Shown: positions 12,046 to 24,668, numbered from the stretch's first letter. The stretch: 64,000 nt of DNA from Pseudeuparius sepicola (GCA_963920635.1 OY987305.1:26312876-26376875); one strand, 5' to 3'. A program made the numbers and translations. Notes: a model not told the origin generated them from the letters alone.

Positions 12046-13890
12046 TTATGGCCAAATATTGCTATTAGCACCAGTATCAGGGTTTAAATTGGTAACTAAG
12101 AAGTAGAAAATATTATACATTTTTTGAGCTTTAAACATAAAAACTCCCAACGCAAATTTTCCTTTACCAGAAGGCATAAATATGGATAACTGATAACTAT
12201 AGTAGGTATAAAAAGATTTAATAACAAAAGAAAAACAATAAAACCGAGAATAAAACAGTGATGCTGGAAAGACCACCACTGGATAATGGCTAGAGCTGAG
12301 TATACTTGACATTCATTATGGAAATGGTATAGTGAAGTTACTCTCCCTCAGAAAAAAAACAGTACTTTAAAAAATGCTTTTATGTTTCTTTCTTAAATTC
12401 TGTATAATCTAAACGAATTATCCTTGTATGATTTACATAGTCTGAACTTAGTCCGTAAGAGGTGGTTAGATCGTATAGTGTAGGTGTGGACGTCAGCAGG
12501 TGTCAGATAATGGTGCTTGTTCAGATACCGACAATATACCATATTCCACAAGCAACGGTTAACAATGGCTCCTTTTCGGAGGTCAAAAATTTATCTTGCA
12601 ATTGGTTTTCTTGTTGTAGTAGTTTCTTTTATAATTTAACTAAACATTGAGTCGCTCAGTGTGGAAGGATCTACTTTTTAAAACATTTATGGTTGTTATT
12701 TATAGCTGCTCACTGCTTCGGTGGTTTGAACCTGTAAATTTGTAAAATAGTTACTCATTGTCAGTATCAACTGTTTGTATGTTCTTATTACACAACAGAA
12801 ACACACAGATTATCAAAACTACCATTTTTAATTCCCAATTTATAATTTTTGTCAGGTAGTAAATATCTCGACAGAATTATTCAATACTATAAAAATGTTA
12901 AATATAAATATGTGTTAATAATGTATCCATATTTGTCTAATGGTATTTTGAAAATATATTTAGAAAAGCACAGGAAAATTAGTATTTGAGTGGGAACAAA
13001 TCAGTGAAATGTTTCTTTTTAATTTTTCAATTTTATTTCGTTTTCCTACTCTATAAAGAGTGCAATTTGAGTTATCTTTAAAAAATGTGTCTTGATTTTT
13101 GATTAGGTAGGTATGGTAAAAATTAATGACCAAATGTTACTTTTTATATTGGATCTACTTTAAGAATGCTCTTGGTTTTCCAACAGTAATTATTTTTATC
13201 TGCTCCATCTTACAGCCTATTGTCCGAAAAACTGCGAATAGTTTCAAAAAGATGTTCACAAGAAATGCCGTAATTCATAATACTTTTCAAATATATACTT
13301 GCTCATGTTCAAAACTTAATTTCGCATTACACATATTCTAAGCTATGACTACTGTTCTTGTACAGTAGTAGATTATTCAACCTAGAATGCACTAGTATTT
13401 CGCACAGGTACACTAGATAAAATGATACAGTTGGCGCAATTTAACTGGACACTCCGCAGGTATGCTTGGAATGCATCCTCATGGGGACATGGCTCACCAT
13501 TGGCTGCGTTAAATCCCTACTTCAATGGCCATTGATGACATTTAAACACCCTGTTTAAATTCACACTGTGAATAAATGCATTTCCGATACATTTGGCAAT
13601 AGTGCCGAGCTTGTGGTGTGTTGTCATAAACAGTGCGGAGTATGAGTAAAAGCCAGCCCTCTGCAGACCTCAGGACGCGCGTCTGACCTTAGCCTGTGCC
13701 CCCAGTAAATTGGCATTCCTATTGGGTATATAAATAAATATGCTTTATTGTCTAACAGAAAGGCAGTATTTCCCATAGTACTTGCTTTTGTTCTGCTATT
13801 TATATTTTTGAGTAATTTATTACTTATTGTGTGGGTACTGTTTTGTTTGTGAAGAAGGGTCATGTACCTACCTCGGAAATTAATTTCTAC
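12046..13890. other. AT-rich non-coding DNA
   Basis: No family-level resemblance in the open frames 12046-12312, 12462-12650, 13126-13341 or 13624-13863. I see nothing else to support. Confidence 0.5.
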
Positions 13891-13892
13891 TA

Positions 13893-14440
13893 GCTTTCAT
13901 TATCTTTTCACTATAATAACCAGCCTAAATACCAGCGCCAAACCAAACCAAACCAATCTTTTTGTTTGTCTGGTTGATTGATTCGAGTGATTCCATGGCA
14001 CTTGGCACCCTCTACCGGGGGTGTTGGCCATTTAACCCAAACCTTTGTAGAGCCTTGTGAGCATACAGAAGCAGCTTATCTCTACTCCCGAGAGGTGTCG
14101 CTAGTTATGGGTAATTCAAATTTATTTTTTATGCTGTCTGATAAAAAAGGGTTTTGGGATTTTGATAATACGTAGAATCGCGTTCTAGAAGTTCTTTGCA
14201 TTTAAACTGTCTTCAAGGTAGCAACCTTTGGTTAATTTCCTGCTAAATTTAAGTAACTGAATTTATTTAGGCTGTGACAATCTGGTGCTCGGTAAGATTT
14301 AGATTGTAAATAATAATATATTTTAAGGAGGACAAAAACAATAAACCAGTACTTTACACAAATTTTCTTGTTTGTTTTGGACCAACGTGTGTTCCCTCAT
14401 CTTGCAAAACCTGCACGACCTAAAGTTTCTTCACATCTTG
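13893..14440 (+). repeat. dispersed repeat, left copy
   Basis: Two blocks recur elsewhere in the same order and orientation. Block X, about 45 bp (13895-13942, including CCAGCCTAAATACCAGCGCC), matches 22997-23041. Block Y, about 165 bp (14270-14435, including ACAATAAACCAGTACT), matches about 24885-25065. The blocks are about 0.4 kb apart here and 1.9 kb apart on the right, where a THAP fragment and a hAT MITE lie between them. The simplest reading is two copies of one family, the right copy being interrupted. Confidence 0.55.
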
Positions 14441-14550
14441 GCGCACAACAGTGAGACTGCAAAGGAATGCATTTATAATCGACCAGCAACAGAATCCAAC
14501 TTACAGACTGATCAAAAAAACCTTGTAAGTGGTTTGAGGAATAACACCTA

Positions 14551-14953
14551 GGAGTCTGTTCTGGAAAACAATGGAGACACACCATCTCGTCTCTGGTATA
14601 ACCTTCGCCGAGGGGTTAATCATCGGTTCTTGGGATATCAAAGTCGCGGGTCATTGGAGGGACCTGCAAGTTTACCCGCGGAAGACATGGAGGGAAATAC
14701 GTCATCCGCGGCCACCCCGCCACCTGAGGGGAGTAAGGATACCCAGGCGTATTCTTTCCCAGTGCCACAGCTGGGTAACAATTATGAAGGAGTACAGGGC
14801 TGCAGCGGCCGGGGAGGCAACATTTGTTTTCCATCTTTTGGAAATCTGCCGCCGCCATATCCAGCAGGTAGTGGTTGTCGACCAATGGGGATGCCAAATC
14901 TGCCACCAGTTTTTACTTTGCCTCCAGAGGATTTGTCCAGCATTATTGCATGA
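14551..14953 (+). CDS. unidentified proline-rich open segment
   Basis: This stretch is GC-rich against an AT-rich background. It stays open for about 133 codons from just after a TAG at 14548-14550 to a TGA at 14951-14953. It has no ATG at the beginning; a CTAG acceptor-like site directly precedes it. The second half is rich in Gly and Pro, with PPEGSKDTQ, NLPPPYP and TLPPEDLSS. No catalytic motif, signal peptide or membrane segment is visible. Frames on both strands are partly open because of composition. It could be an internal or terminal exon of a host gene, or coding DNA from an unrecognised element. I do not assign a function. Confidence 0.35.
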
Positions 14954-15444
14954 GTGGTTTCTGGAATAAAAAATTTACTAAATATAGTAAATCCTACAAG
15001 TAATAGTCAAAATACTAATAGTAATTAAAATTACAATTTAGTGTAAAGTCAAAGGCTGAGTTACCTGGTTTTGAAGAAAGTGAGTATTACATCCAGTAGA
15101 ATTTTTAAATTGAGTCGAATCGCTTTTTATGAGTCAAAGAACTCCCATAGACTCTTTTTTAATGGATGGCATTGGTAATCTATTTTTTAAAGGTGGTGCA
15201 AAGGTCTGGGCAGATGCTTTTTTAGACATATTTAGGAGTGTCGATGAGTTTAAACAAAATTTTTAAGTCAGTTTTGGAAGAAAATCATTTTGTCCATACT
15301 CTATGGGTAAAATGACATAGGGATAAAAACATTGCATTAAATCAAATAAAATTAGGTACAAAGTTCGCAAACGAATTGCTTCGTTCTATTGGGAACACCG
15401 GCACACTAAGCATGAGCCCATTTCACGCATATCATACATCTCAA

Positions 15445-16940
15445 CTAAATCTCTTTTGGTTTAGAGTGAAAAAACAAGTCATTGCAGTAAATGCAAGCAC
15501 AATCTTCCTCATCTACATCTTGACATACTTCTGCATTTTCCTCATCACTATCAGATTCTTGCAATTTTAATTTTTTTGTCACTTTCCTTTTCTCTCGCTG
15601 TGTAGGTGCTTTCGGCTCGTTCTTTGATTTCACTTCCTCCATATTTGGCCTAGAAGTTAATACTAAGTTTGGTGTTTTCTTGGCTTCCGTTTTCCTTGGC
15701 CGGTTACATACTGTCCTACTGGTACTGTGATATCTCTTGAAATGGATGTTTCAAAGAAGTAACTGTGTTTGATAATGGCTCTTCAATTTCTTCGTGATCT
15801 GATGCAGACGTGGAGCAGGTAGGCACGTCATCCGTTACAAGTAGTTCTCTTGGCTCATCTGAATTAGCATTAGGTTCTTCTACTATTGGAATGTTCATTG
15901 TCTCTGCTGGTTCAAAAAGTAATCTGGAAATATGTTTTCGTTAATAGGCCGACATTTTAGCCAGGTTGTTATTTCTTGGTTCATATATGTCTTCAGTGGA
16001 CCAAAAAACGCAACATCCAATGGCGTACAATGTGCTGGAAGGCACAAAATAACAATACCATGTTCTTTCGCGAAAGTTAAACAATCGATGCCCTTATTAC
16101 TTACTTGGCCATCTACTATTAAAAGCACTTTATCATCTAAGCTAGCTTTTACGTGCAATTGGAAATGTTGAAGCCATTTATAGAAATCCGTTGTGGTCAT
16201 CCAACCAGATTCTTGTGCTATGCCAAGCGTGCCTATGGGAGCATCATCGATCAATTCATTTCGCATATTTTTCCTTGGAAAAATCAAACACGGCGGAACA
16301 AAATGTCCAATAGGATTCATACAGCAGACAACTGTGACGGGAGAACCCTTTTCAGCACTGGTGAGTAATCCAACTTGCTTTCTGCCACTGGTGGCAAAAA
16401 TTTTCTGAGGTGTCTGAACCGTTGATAAGGCCGATTCATCTACATTATATATGCGGTTTGGCGAAATGTCATGAATAACAATAGTATCTTGAAGAATTTT
16501 AAAAATCGCTCAATTGGAGGCCTGTTAAATGCCTGTGCTCAAGCAGCTGAAGTAGGTTCTGGTTTTCTTAATTTAATATCTTTATTTCTCTGGAAAAATC
16601 CAGATAACCATTTTGACCTGCTCTCTTCTTTTCCCTATTAAAACAGTGCTGAAACCATTCTTTTCTGCTAATTGATAAGCCAAATCTTGAACTTCTTTAC
16701 AGGTAAATCCAAACAGTCTTGTCTCCGATAACTTCAAATGTTCAACAAGCAGTCTCGCAATTTCAGTGGGAAACATGGCCTTATATAATCCTAATCCCTT
16801 CTTTGCACAAGCCAAAGTTTAATTTTTTTCCTAGAACATATCTTCTTAAAGTTGCCTGTGGTTCGCCGTAGGTTTTAGAGGCGAGAAGCCACCCCATTTG
16901 ATTCTGTTTAAGGACGGAAATAAAACGTCATCACCTCGCG
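15445..16940 (-). pseudogene. pogo/Tigger-type DDE transposase pseudogene
   Basis: Read from 16,940 downwards, the segment begins with a psq-type helix-turn-helix piece (WLLASKTYGEPQATLRRY). After a frameshift near 16,810 comes the LVEHLKLSETRLFGFT / LAYQLAEKNGF region typical of this family. The catalytic aspartates are visible in NVDES (16433-16447), in LLIVDG (about 16,112) and in PLDVAFFGPLK (about 16,016), giving 31 residues between the second and third. The C-terminus is basic (KKLKLQ) followed by CACIYC, the start of a Cys-rich tail. Such enzymes cut and paste elements at TA sites. Frame breaks near 16,810, 16,570 and 15,895 make it inactive. I could not identify matching terminal repeats. 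Confidence 0.85.
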
Positions 16941-19800
16941 ACGACCTTCATTTGACCGTGTTCCTAACTAGGATAAATGTTGCTAAAACAGAAATTGGGT
17001 ACTGGAGTGCAAAAATTGCGCAAGTGTCTGTAAGATGGCGCTGGAGTTGGAAAGCAGTCATTGGTACAGAGCGAGAATGAAAAGTAATGTTTCGCCTTGC
17101 TAAAATAAGTTTCCGTTCTTGTGAGTCTTGACCTTGTTTTGTTGCCTGGCAAGGTCGTTGGTCGGAAGAAGGGGTCTAGGGGGAGGCAGGCGAACCGACC
17201 CCCTTTTTTATACAAATAACAGCACATCGCTCCCATCCTGGCGTATTTTGGGATTCAAACTGTGAATTGTTAAACACAAAATAATAATATGAATATTTAC
17301 GCTCCTTTATTTTTATATATTTTTTCATAGTTGTTAAGAATATTGTTGAATGAAATATTAAGTAAGAGGACTACCTACCGGCTGTCAAATCTATTGTCAT
17401 GACATAATAATTCTTCCTCAATCCCTCAAAACCGCATGAATGATCCCAATACTTACCCTAACCGACATTAGACATTTAGAATTTTATGTCACTATAGTTT
17501 TATCATTCTAGAAAATTTTCATTAAGTACTTATTATTGATAAAGATAAACCGAAAGAAATTAAAATTCTGTTGTATATTGATCCAAAGTTGACGTAAAGT
17601 TGTGAATTTTGTTAGATACGTGAAATAGCTACTATTTGCTGATATCTTAATATATGTATTATTTTGGCATACATTTAGAGTAATGGAAAATATAATGTAA
17701 ATAAATTTATATAGGTACTAAATGCTTGCCGGTAAATCAACTTTGTTTCCAACATAATAGAATTTTAAAGCGTTAATATAATTTTCTTTTGAAAAAGACA
17801 TATTATCGATATTTTTTTAGTAACAACAAAGATCATAATATTCATGATCTTTGGTAATAATAAAAGTTAATAAAATTATAGAATGATACTCGTATATTAT
17901 GTTGTATAGCTAGTGATATAAAATAATTTTTACGAAGTAACGACTTTTTCAAATTTTAGGAAATTTTATAAATAGGAAATAGGCGCTTATTTAACATTAA
18001 AATATAAACGACTTTTTCAAGTTAAACGTTTTTAAATTGTAGCAAATAAGCAAATTTTTAGCGATTTTATTTTTTAAATATAATTTTTGACAGATAGCTA
18101 AAGTCACACGTGACCACGTTTGAGTCGGTTATTTTTCCTCGTTTTTAATCGAAAGGTAACCCCAAAGTTAACTGCATATATGTGTTCTATTATTATCCGT
18201 TAATAAAAAAATATATTTAAATTAATAAAAAGATACATTTTGCACCATCTTCATTTTTTCCAAAAAGGTTTTTTTGTTATAACTTTTGTTTGACGTTCGA
18301 ATGTTTTTTCCAAACGACAGTACATTGTTTGGAAAAAACTGCAACAAACTGGTTTTTAAATCATTAATTTGTCTCAAAAAATACGGAATAGTTAAATCGA
18401 ATGTTCCTATCACCTTCAGGCGGACACCCTGTACCTAATAAAAATATTATTAAAAAAATAATAGTACTTTTTGAAATTGAGCCCATGTGTTGACAGGTGG
18501 CCATGACTTCAGCCCAAAAGTAAAGTTACACACATTGTTTAATGTGCTTTTTGAACCTAACAAAAAAAAAGTTTATCAAAATCGGTAAATAAATAAAGAT
18601 TTTACAAGGGTGGTAACTCCTTAACGGGGGTCACACTGTAGATGTTCAACATATAGGCACATAAGATGTTCTTTCGCATCACTATATCGTTTTTTTTTTC
18701 CATTTTTTATTTTCGAGATGTATTTATCTTAATTATTGCTTTACTTAAAATGTGTGTTTGAATGTAGTGTTAATGCAAACGAAGAAACACACCTTATATA
18801 CACATAAAAGACCATGTTTCTTTTCATTAAAAAAAACTAAACATAATTTTGTAGAACTCTTAAGCCAGCAATAATATACCTACAGAAAACGTGCCGAATC
18901 ACATTCTTGAACTAAAGAACTAAGGATATAGGTATGCCTTTAACAGTAAAAAACACAGTTGACATTCAAGTGACCTTGAAAACGTCGTCTGCCTACAAGT
19001 GGAAACGTGCGTCTTACATTGCACCTCATATGCTTCAACTTTTATGTGATTTTTTTTCGTTTTTCGTTTTTGAGATATTTATAATAGCTGCATTTCTTAA
19101 AATGGAACACCCGGTATAGATAATTTTCGACATATATAGAGACATAGACATATGAATCTCCTCCCCTGATGTCAGTTTATATGCTAACGATTGTGTTTTC
19201 CTCACGAAAAATACAAATATAATACTCTGGGGACATAACTATAAGAACATAACAGTTAACAGTACACAACCCACACGTATAAATAATGCAAAGTCAACTA
19301 AAGCAGTTTTTAGTGCCGCCGTGTACCTTTCAAGCTAAAAATCAATAAACCATTGCTAAAAAGAGAGGGGTTAAAATCACAGATCGGAGTCTTTGAGCTA
19401 CGAGGGTCTCCCGAATATACCTTTTGAAGTTTTATATTATTTTAATATTCAAAAATCGCAATTCATATCATAATAATATGGATGTAATACAAAGACATAA
19501 AAAAGTAATCCGACAGCTTAATTGAGTAAATATTATATCGCCAAAACGTAAAATTCATCATATGAACATAATATATGTAATTTTTAAACTGGACCTGTAA
19601 CAACAGCGTCAACCGTTCATCGACCGTCTGTTTTTCGCGCCATCTGGTAAATAATAGCCACACTTTTGTATTCCCGCTGCATAATTTAAGGGCTATTTTG
19701 CCTATGTTTTTTATTTACAACAAGACTGGATAATTACAATGTTTATTACCATGTTTTCGTTCCGAGCATATTCCGAAACCTATGCCCATCCTAACGAAGG
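16941..19800. other. AT-rich non-coding DNA with isolated element ends
   Basis: GACACCCTGTA ends at 18434 and GAACACCCGGTATA at 19118. Both look like right ends of TA-targeting MITEs, but I could not define their left ends. A T-rich block with TTTCGAGAT/TTTTGAGAT occurs twice (about 18690-18725 and 19047-19082). The open frames 16964-17236, 18222-18413 and 18934-19119 show no family features. Confidence 0.5.
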
Positions 19801-19879
19801 TAAAATTCCGGCTCAAGAGATAAAATAGACGAATTTATGCCGGCATAAAATTTGAAATTCAAAAAAAAATTCTCGCCCA

Positions 19880-20111
19880 TAACTTTTTAAACTAGTGTCA
19901 TTAGTATCTATGGATATTTTAAAAATACCCGTATTTTTTGTAATTCTTTGAAATTCGCTACTTTTTCCAGCTAGTTGGAAATAAAATACATTGATACAGG
20001 CAACCAAACATACAATCGCGAGCCCCCCCTTAACAGCCTCTATCGCTTTCTGCATGTACTCTTCGCTCCAGTTCCGCCTAATCATTATTCTTTTATAATC
20101 ACGAGGCGTAT
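19880..20111 (-). pseudogene. HTH-psq exon of a second pogo-like transposase
   Basis: On the minus strand a good 3' splice site (pyrimidine tract then CAG) ends at about 20,112. The exon starts in frame with TPRDYKR and continues RRNWSEEYMQKAIEAVKGG, the N-terminal pipsqueak-type DNA-binding motif of pogo/Tigger transposases and their domesticated relatives. After a run of seven G (near 20,024-20,030) the frame degrades; the expected IPTS-like helix continues in another frame. Only the DNA-binding start is left. A domesticated gene exon is an alternative but less likely given the frame break. Confidence 0.6.
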
Positions 20112-20124
20112 CTGAAAAGAAAAA

Positions 20125-20530
20125 TATGGGTAAAATGACATACTGTGTCGTTTTGTCCATAGAAGCGGTATGTCGTTTTGTACGTATTGTATAATCGTAA
20201 TATAATATTTTATATATAAAAAAGTATGTTTTCAGTGGCAAATTCTGTGTCGTAGATTCAAGAAAAACACTTCAGTGCACAGAATAGAAATAATAAACAT
20301 GTATAAAAGTAAAAATTGAACTTACCTTTAATTAAAACTTGAAAGGTGAAAAAGATCTTGAAAATCTCTGCGATAAAAATTAGCATGTGTTTCCCTTTCT
20401 GTTAACTTGGAACCAACTGACTATTACGCAGCGTTCTTCTAGGTGCCTAGCCCACCTCTAGCGGTATTTTAATGGACTTAATACTGTTACTGTGGTGGGG
20501 AATCAGTGGTGTGTCATTTTACCCATATAT
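20125..20530. repeat. inverted repeat with GGGTAAAATGACA motif
   Basis: ATGGGTAAAATGACATA near 20127-20143 has an inverted partner GTGTCATTTTACCCAT near 20511-20526, and related TGTCATTTTG / GTCGTTTTGT motifs lie next to each. The same motif also occurs at 15304-15320, just beyond the 3' end of the pogo-like pseudogene. It may be a terminal or subterminal repeat shared by the two pogo-like relics. Confidence 0.35.
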
Positions 20531-20734
20531 GTCATTTTGTACATATTTCCCCTAACTAAATTCGCTCCCACGGGTCCAGAGGGGCCTAAAAGAGATTGAA
20601 AATAAAATTTATAAAGATTTATTAAATTAATTTCAAGGTATTTTTTCGGAGATACCAGGTTGTGTTAAGGGCTACTTACATGACATTAAGATGCATAACG
20701 AAAGCCCTTTTTTTTTATTAAACCTTACCCTGTA

Positions 20735-22977
20735 CCGGTAGTTCATCGCGAGGCTGTCAGCCTAAGACTTCGTGAAATGAAGAGATTGGGTATTGTGGAA
20801 CGCATGGCAACTCCTTACGTATCTCCCATTTCGGTGGGTGTTAAAAAGGACAATACTATTAGAATTTGTCTGGATGCCAGGGGACTGAACAGTCAGATGG
20901 AAAAGGATCACGAGTCTCCTCGCCCAATTGAGGACATTATGATTAATTTTCACCTTCACTCTTCGACTGGTGAAAAGTATTCTCTCGTTTAGATGGCAGA
21001 TTCCGCTTACTGAAAACTAAAACAATATACAGGTTTCATGATAGGTTCACAGACGTATGTTTTTCGCTTACTGCCGTTCGGGCTATCAACAGCAGCTTCA
21101 TCGTTTTCTCAAATGATGAATACTATTTTTGACCCTGAATTTAATTCTTTTTTGGTGGCTTTTATTGATGATATGCTGGTGGTCTCGGGCACTTTTGAAG
21201 AACACATTTATCATTTAAGGGCGGTTTTCAAGCTTTTAGAGGATGTGGGACGAACTTTGAAATTGTGGAAATGTTCTTTTTTTGTACCGAATTAAATTTT
21301 CTAGGCTATGTAGTGAATCGTGAAGGTATGCAACCAGATCCGACTAGAATTCAGGCTATAGTGGATTGTGCACCTCCAACAAATGTTAAACAATTGCGAC
21401 GATTTTTAGGTCTGTGCAATTTTGATAGAGCTTTTTGTAAGCCTTTCTCTGATTTATGTGAACCCTTGACAAAGCTTTTACGGAAATGATCAGTTTGGAC
21501 ATGGCATGCAGAGCAACAATATGCTTTGATTGTTGGTGGACAGCCTCGCACTATAGCGTGGGCTAGTCGTTTGTTGCTACCGCGGGAAACCCGCTACCAT
21601 AGCAATGAATAGGAGGTACTTGCCTGTGTGTTTGCTCTCGCTAACTGGCGTATTTATTTACTCGGTAAGCATTTTACTGTGCATACTGACAACAGAGCCC
21701 TCACTTATCTGAATTCCTGCCGATTGCTCTCACCCCATATTTCAAGATGGGCTCTTGCTTTGCAGGAGTTTGATTTTGAGATACAGTTTACTCCTGGAAA
21801 GGAAAATCTGGTCGCGGATGCGTTATCCCATTTCATAGGTCAAGGACCACCTGCTCCAGATGAGAAGTGTTTCAAGATCCTCACCACATTGAAATCGCCA
21901 CAAGATTTTCTTAAGAAAATAAAATGCCTTAAAATGCTTCAAAGAGAAGATGAAAAACTTAATATAATTAAAAATTTACCCGGAAGTGAGACTTTAAGGC
22001 AACGTTTCGTCGTCCATGAGGGAGTTCTATATTACCGTCAGGCCTGATGAGCCTTATGTGGTGTGTGTTCCCAAGCCTTTGAGATCGGCTTTTGCAGAGG
22101 CGTACCACCAGATGATGGGACATTATGGTGCCTATAAAACCTGGTCCATTTTAAAGGGAGAGGTTTTGGTGGCCCAATATGTAGTTCACTGTGAAGCAAG
22201 TTTTGCGGGTTTGTGATACGTACCAGAAAACCAAGATGTCAATATTACCTAAACTCCCTATTAACCCAATAATACCTGAAACTAAAGGTGACCTTGTCGC
22301 TCTGGACTTTTATGGGCCTCTCCCCCGCAGTCGTGGAGGAGCAACTTATATTCTAGTTGTACTTGACGTTTTCACAAAAGTATGTGGCCATCTATCCTCT
22401 GAAAAGAGCAATCACTCATGCAGCTTTAAATCGGCTCATTTTAGACTATTTCCTAAAAATGAACGCCCTTATGGATCACAGTTTACGGCGAAGAAGTGGT
22501 GGCAGATTCTGGAGTCTCTGGATATTAGTGTAATTTTCAGTTCAATACGTCATCCTCAAGATAATACTTCTGAAAGAGTAATGAAAGAACTGGGAAGGTT
22601 ATGTAGAGTTTACTGCGAAGGGCAACATACCCGCTGGGCATTCGAAATAAGCAAATTTAATTAACTCATGAATTCAGTCATACATGAATCTACAGGGTTT
22701 CCTCCCAATGAGTTGCAGCATAACATTATTACATTACCCCCAAGTCTCTGCCACCGAACTTCATGGGACTTTGCATAGTCATGCCGCTAGGGGGGCCATT
22801 AATAACCCTAGTCTGCCTTATCGCACATTTGAGGTTGGGGATTTGGTATTGCTGAGAGCCAACCCAATCTCTTCTGCCCTAAGTTCGGAGACTAAAAAGT
22901 TCTTGTTACTTTTGGAAGGTCCCTACCGAGTAAAACGGAAAGTAAGTTTCAATACTTATGTGTTGGAGAATCTGTAA
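20735..22977 (+). pseudogene. Ty3/gypsy pol pseudogene (RT, RNase H, integrase)
   Basis: Pieces of pol appear in the normal order but in shifting frames. Reverse transcriptase: GIVERMATPYVSPI, then LLPFGLSTAASSF and the active-site box FIDDM (about 21160-21180). The thumb/connection piece follows (NFLGYVVNREGM). RNase H: TVHTDNRALTYLNS and the final DALS (about 21,680-21,830), with a stop near 21,610. Integrase: HQMMGHYGAYKT zinc-finger half, LDFYGP with the first catalytic Asp, QFTAKKW where the second catalytic Asp is missing, and a later Glu in TSERVMKEL. A GPYRV C-terminal domain ends at 22,977. At least five frame breaks or stops make it dead. No LTRs are visible nearby. Confidence 0.9.
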
Positions 22978-22994
22978 TAAACTCTAGAGAGGTT

Positions 22995-23045
22995 TTTTTC
23001 ATTATCTTTTCAATATAATAACCAGCCTAAATACCAGCGCCTTAA
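22995..23045 (+). repeat. dispersed repeat block X, right copy
   Basis: About 45 bp nearly identical to 13895-13942. It begins 18 bp after the gypsy pol remnant ends and may derive from that element's 3' non-coding end. Confidence 0.6.
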
Positions 23046-23205
23046 ACGTCCGGAAACACTAAAGAAAAAATTTTTTTCGCGCTAGTTTTGTTGCAAAATT
23101 GAGTTTAATACGGTAATGAATGGCTGTGACGTAGTTAGCATTAATTTAAGAACCGGCAACGTCGCCTTCTCCCCTCTTCGTCTTCCGTCAAATAAATGAC
23201 CTGGA

Positions 23206-23583
23206 TAGAGATGGGTAATTCGTTCATTTTACTACGACCGAATCGATCAGTAACTGATTTAAAAAAAGATCGAATCATTTCAATCAATCGTTTATTTCGA
23301 TCACTTCAGTCATAGTAGGTACCTAGTCAGGAGCATGCCTGTAAACTCGTACGGTATTGGCTTAATTCAATCTTGAGGTTTTAAATCAGCCGTTCCTGTT
23401 TTACAATTCACGAGACGAAACGTTCGTTCGGTCTTAGTTCGTTCAATCGTTGATCATTCGATGTGTGGACTGTGGAGTGTCGGTAATAACTGACTGCTTC
23501 ATAATTGTATCGTTTCGATATGTTGAGATTCGGTCAATCAATACTTTCAAGTGATTGAATCATTCACGATTGACACATCTCTA
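23206..23583. mobile_element. 378 bp hAT-type MITE with 8 bp target duplication
   Basis: The ends are short inverted repeats beginning TAGAGATG. The flanks are GACCTGGA (23198-23205) and GACCTGGG (23584-23591), 7 of 8 identical, the duplication length of hAT elements. Many GAAT/GATT and CGATC motifs in both orientations fill the interior, as subterminal transposase sites do. It has no coding capacity. Confidence 0.75.
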
Positions 23584-23759
23584 GACCTGGGCCTCAGACC
23601 TGGCCTGTTAACCTTTATAAATATAACCGCTATCAAACTATCAATAGTTGAAAACGTTTCTACCTGCGAAGATTATCAGCCCTTTGCCCAATGCGTTAGC
23701 AGAAAATAAGCAAGTGATCTTACTAGTTATTTACTAGTTTGCGCTTTGTTATAATAGTC

Positions 23760-24275
23760 ATGGAGGTTGTTCGTTCCCTCTTGTGAAAACACCAGCAGAA
23801 ACTCTGGAAAATTGTTTTTATTAGTGCCTACCGACGAAATTCGCCGAAAATGGTGGTTGGAAACAGTTGGCCTTCCAACGAAGAAAACGTTTTTGTATTG
23901 ATGCGAAGACCATTTCAACGTAAGTACATATTATCTATTATAGATAGTTTCAAGCACTTTTACTTCTTTTTTTTAATACTTACTTACTGTCTTGGGGTTA
24001 TAACCCCTGTTAATATTTTTTATTACATATATAGAGATTAAAAGTTTATAGTAATATTCAGTACTTATAGTTTATATTATATTACTTACTCTTTAATCGA
24101 GCAACTTTTACTGCAATAATTTTTGTATAAGAATAGTAAGATACATTTTTCTTTTTTTAGCTTGAGCGTGATGAAAAAGGAAGTTGTGCCTCAGCGCTAC
24201 ATAAAAAGCAAACGAATTGCTTTCCTTCCAATTCATGTAGAGAGGATAATAAGACGAATTTGAGAATTTGCAATG
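23760..24275 (+). pseudogene. THAP-domain exon pair, degraded
   Basis: Exon 1 (23760-23919) contains, in one frame, CENTSRN, then KLFLLVPTDEIRRKWWLE and, after a stop codon (TGA at 23898-23900), CEDHF. This is the pattern of the THAP zinc finger (C2CH, with CxxHF near the end), which binds DNA in P-element transposases and many host regulators. Of the first Cys pair only the second is seen. A consensus donor GTAAGT begins at 23920 and a pyrimidine-tract acceptor ends at 24160. Exon 2 continues with LERD, then after a frameshift VMKKEVVPQRY, which resembles the basic end of THAP domains. Retained introns mean it is not a processed copy. The window also has a P element at 32-34 kb, so a P-superfamily origin is plausible. 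Confidence 0.65.
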
Positions 24276-24519
24276 CTCAATATACATTCGAGGGTAAATC
24301 ATCAATTAATATACCTTTTAGATCACATAATGGTTATTGTGTGAGGCCTTTAATTTTATCAAGTATATTTAAGTTAAATAGTTAAGTTGAATTGTAAATT
24401 ATTGCTCAATAAACAGTAAATTATGTTGTGTCCATTCTTTCCCTAATTGGTTACGTTTTTATAGTAAAGTTTGAATAATAATTCATGTCAGAAAAATTGT
24501 TCTACAATCATAGCAGAGA

Positions 24520-24668
24520 GACCGGAGAGGCGGGCAGGGACGAAAACCCACGGCTTCGATTTAGACGGCGAATCTTGCGCGGGGCGGAGGTGAGGCCGCG
24601 AAGCGGGCGAACATCGCGGTGGCAAAGCCGCTGCATGGCCGATCCTCCGAGGTCCCCCCGAGTTTAAT
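24520..24668. other. isolated GC-rich patch
   Basis: About 145 bp is rich in G+C and CpG (GGCGGGCAGG, GCGCGGGGCGGAGG) and ends abruptly in AT-rich sequence. A 60-codon plus-strand frame covers it but resembles nothing I know. Candidates are a promoter CpG cluster, a repeat fragment, or a piece of a structured RNA gene. Confidence 0.35.
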
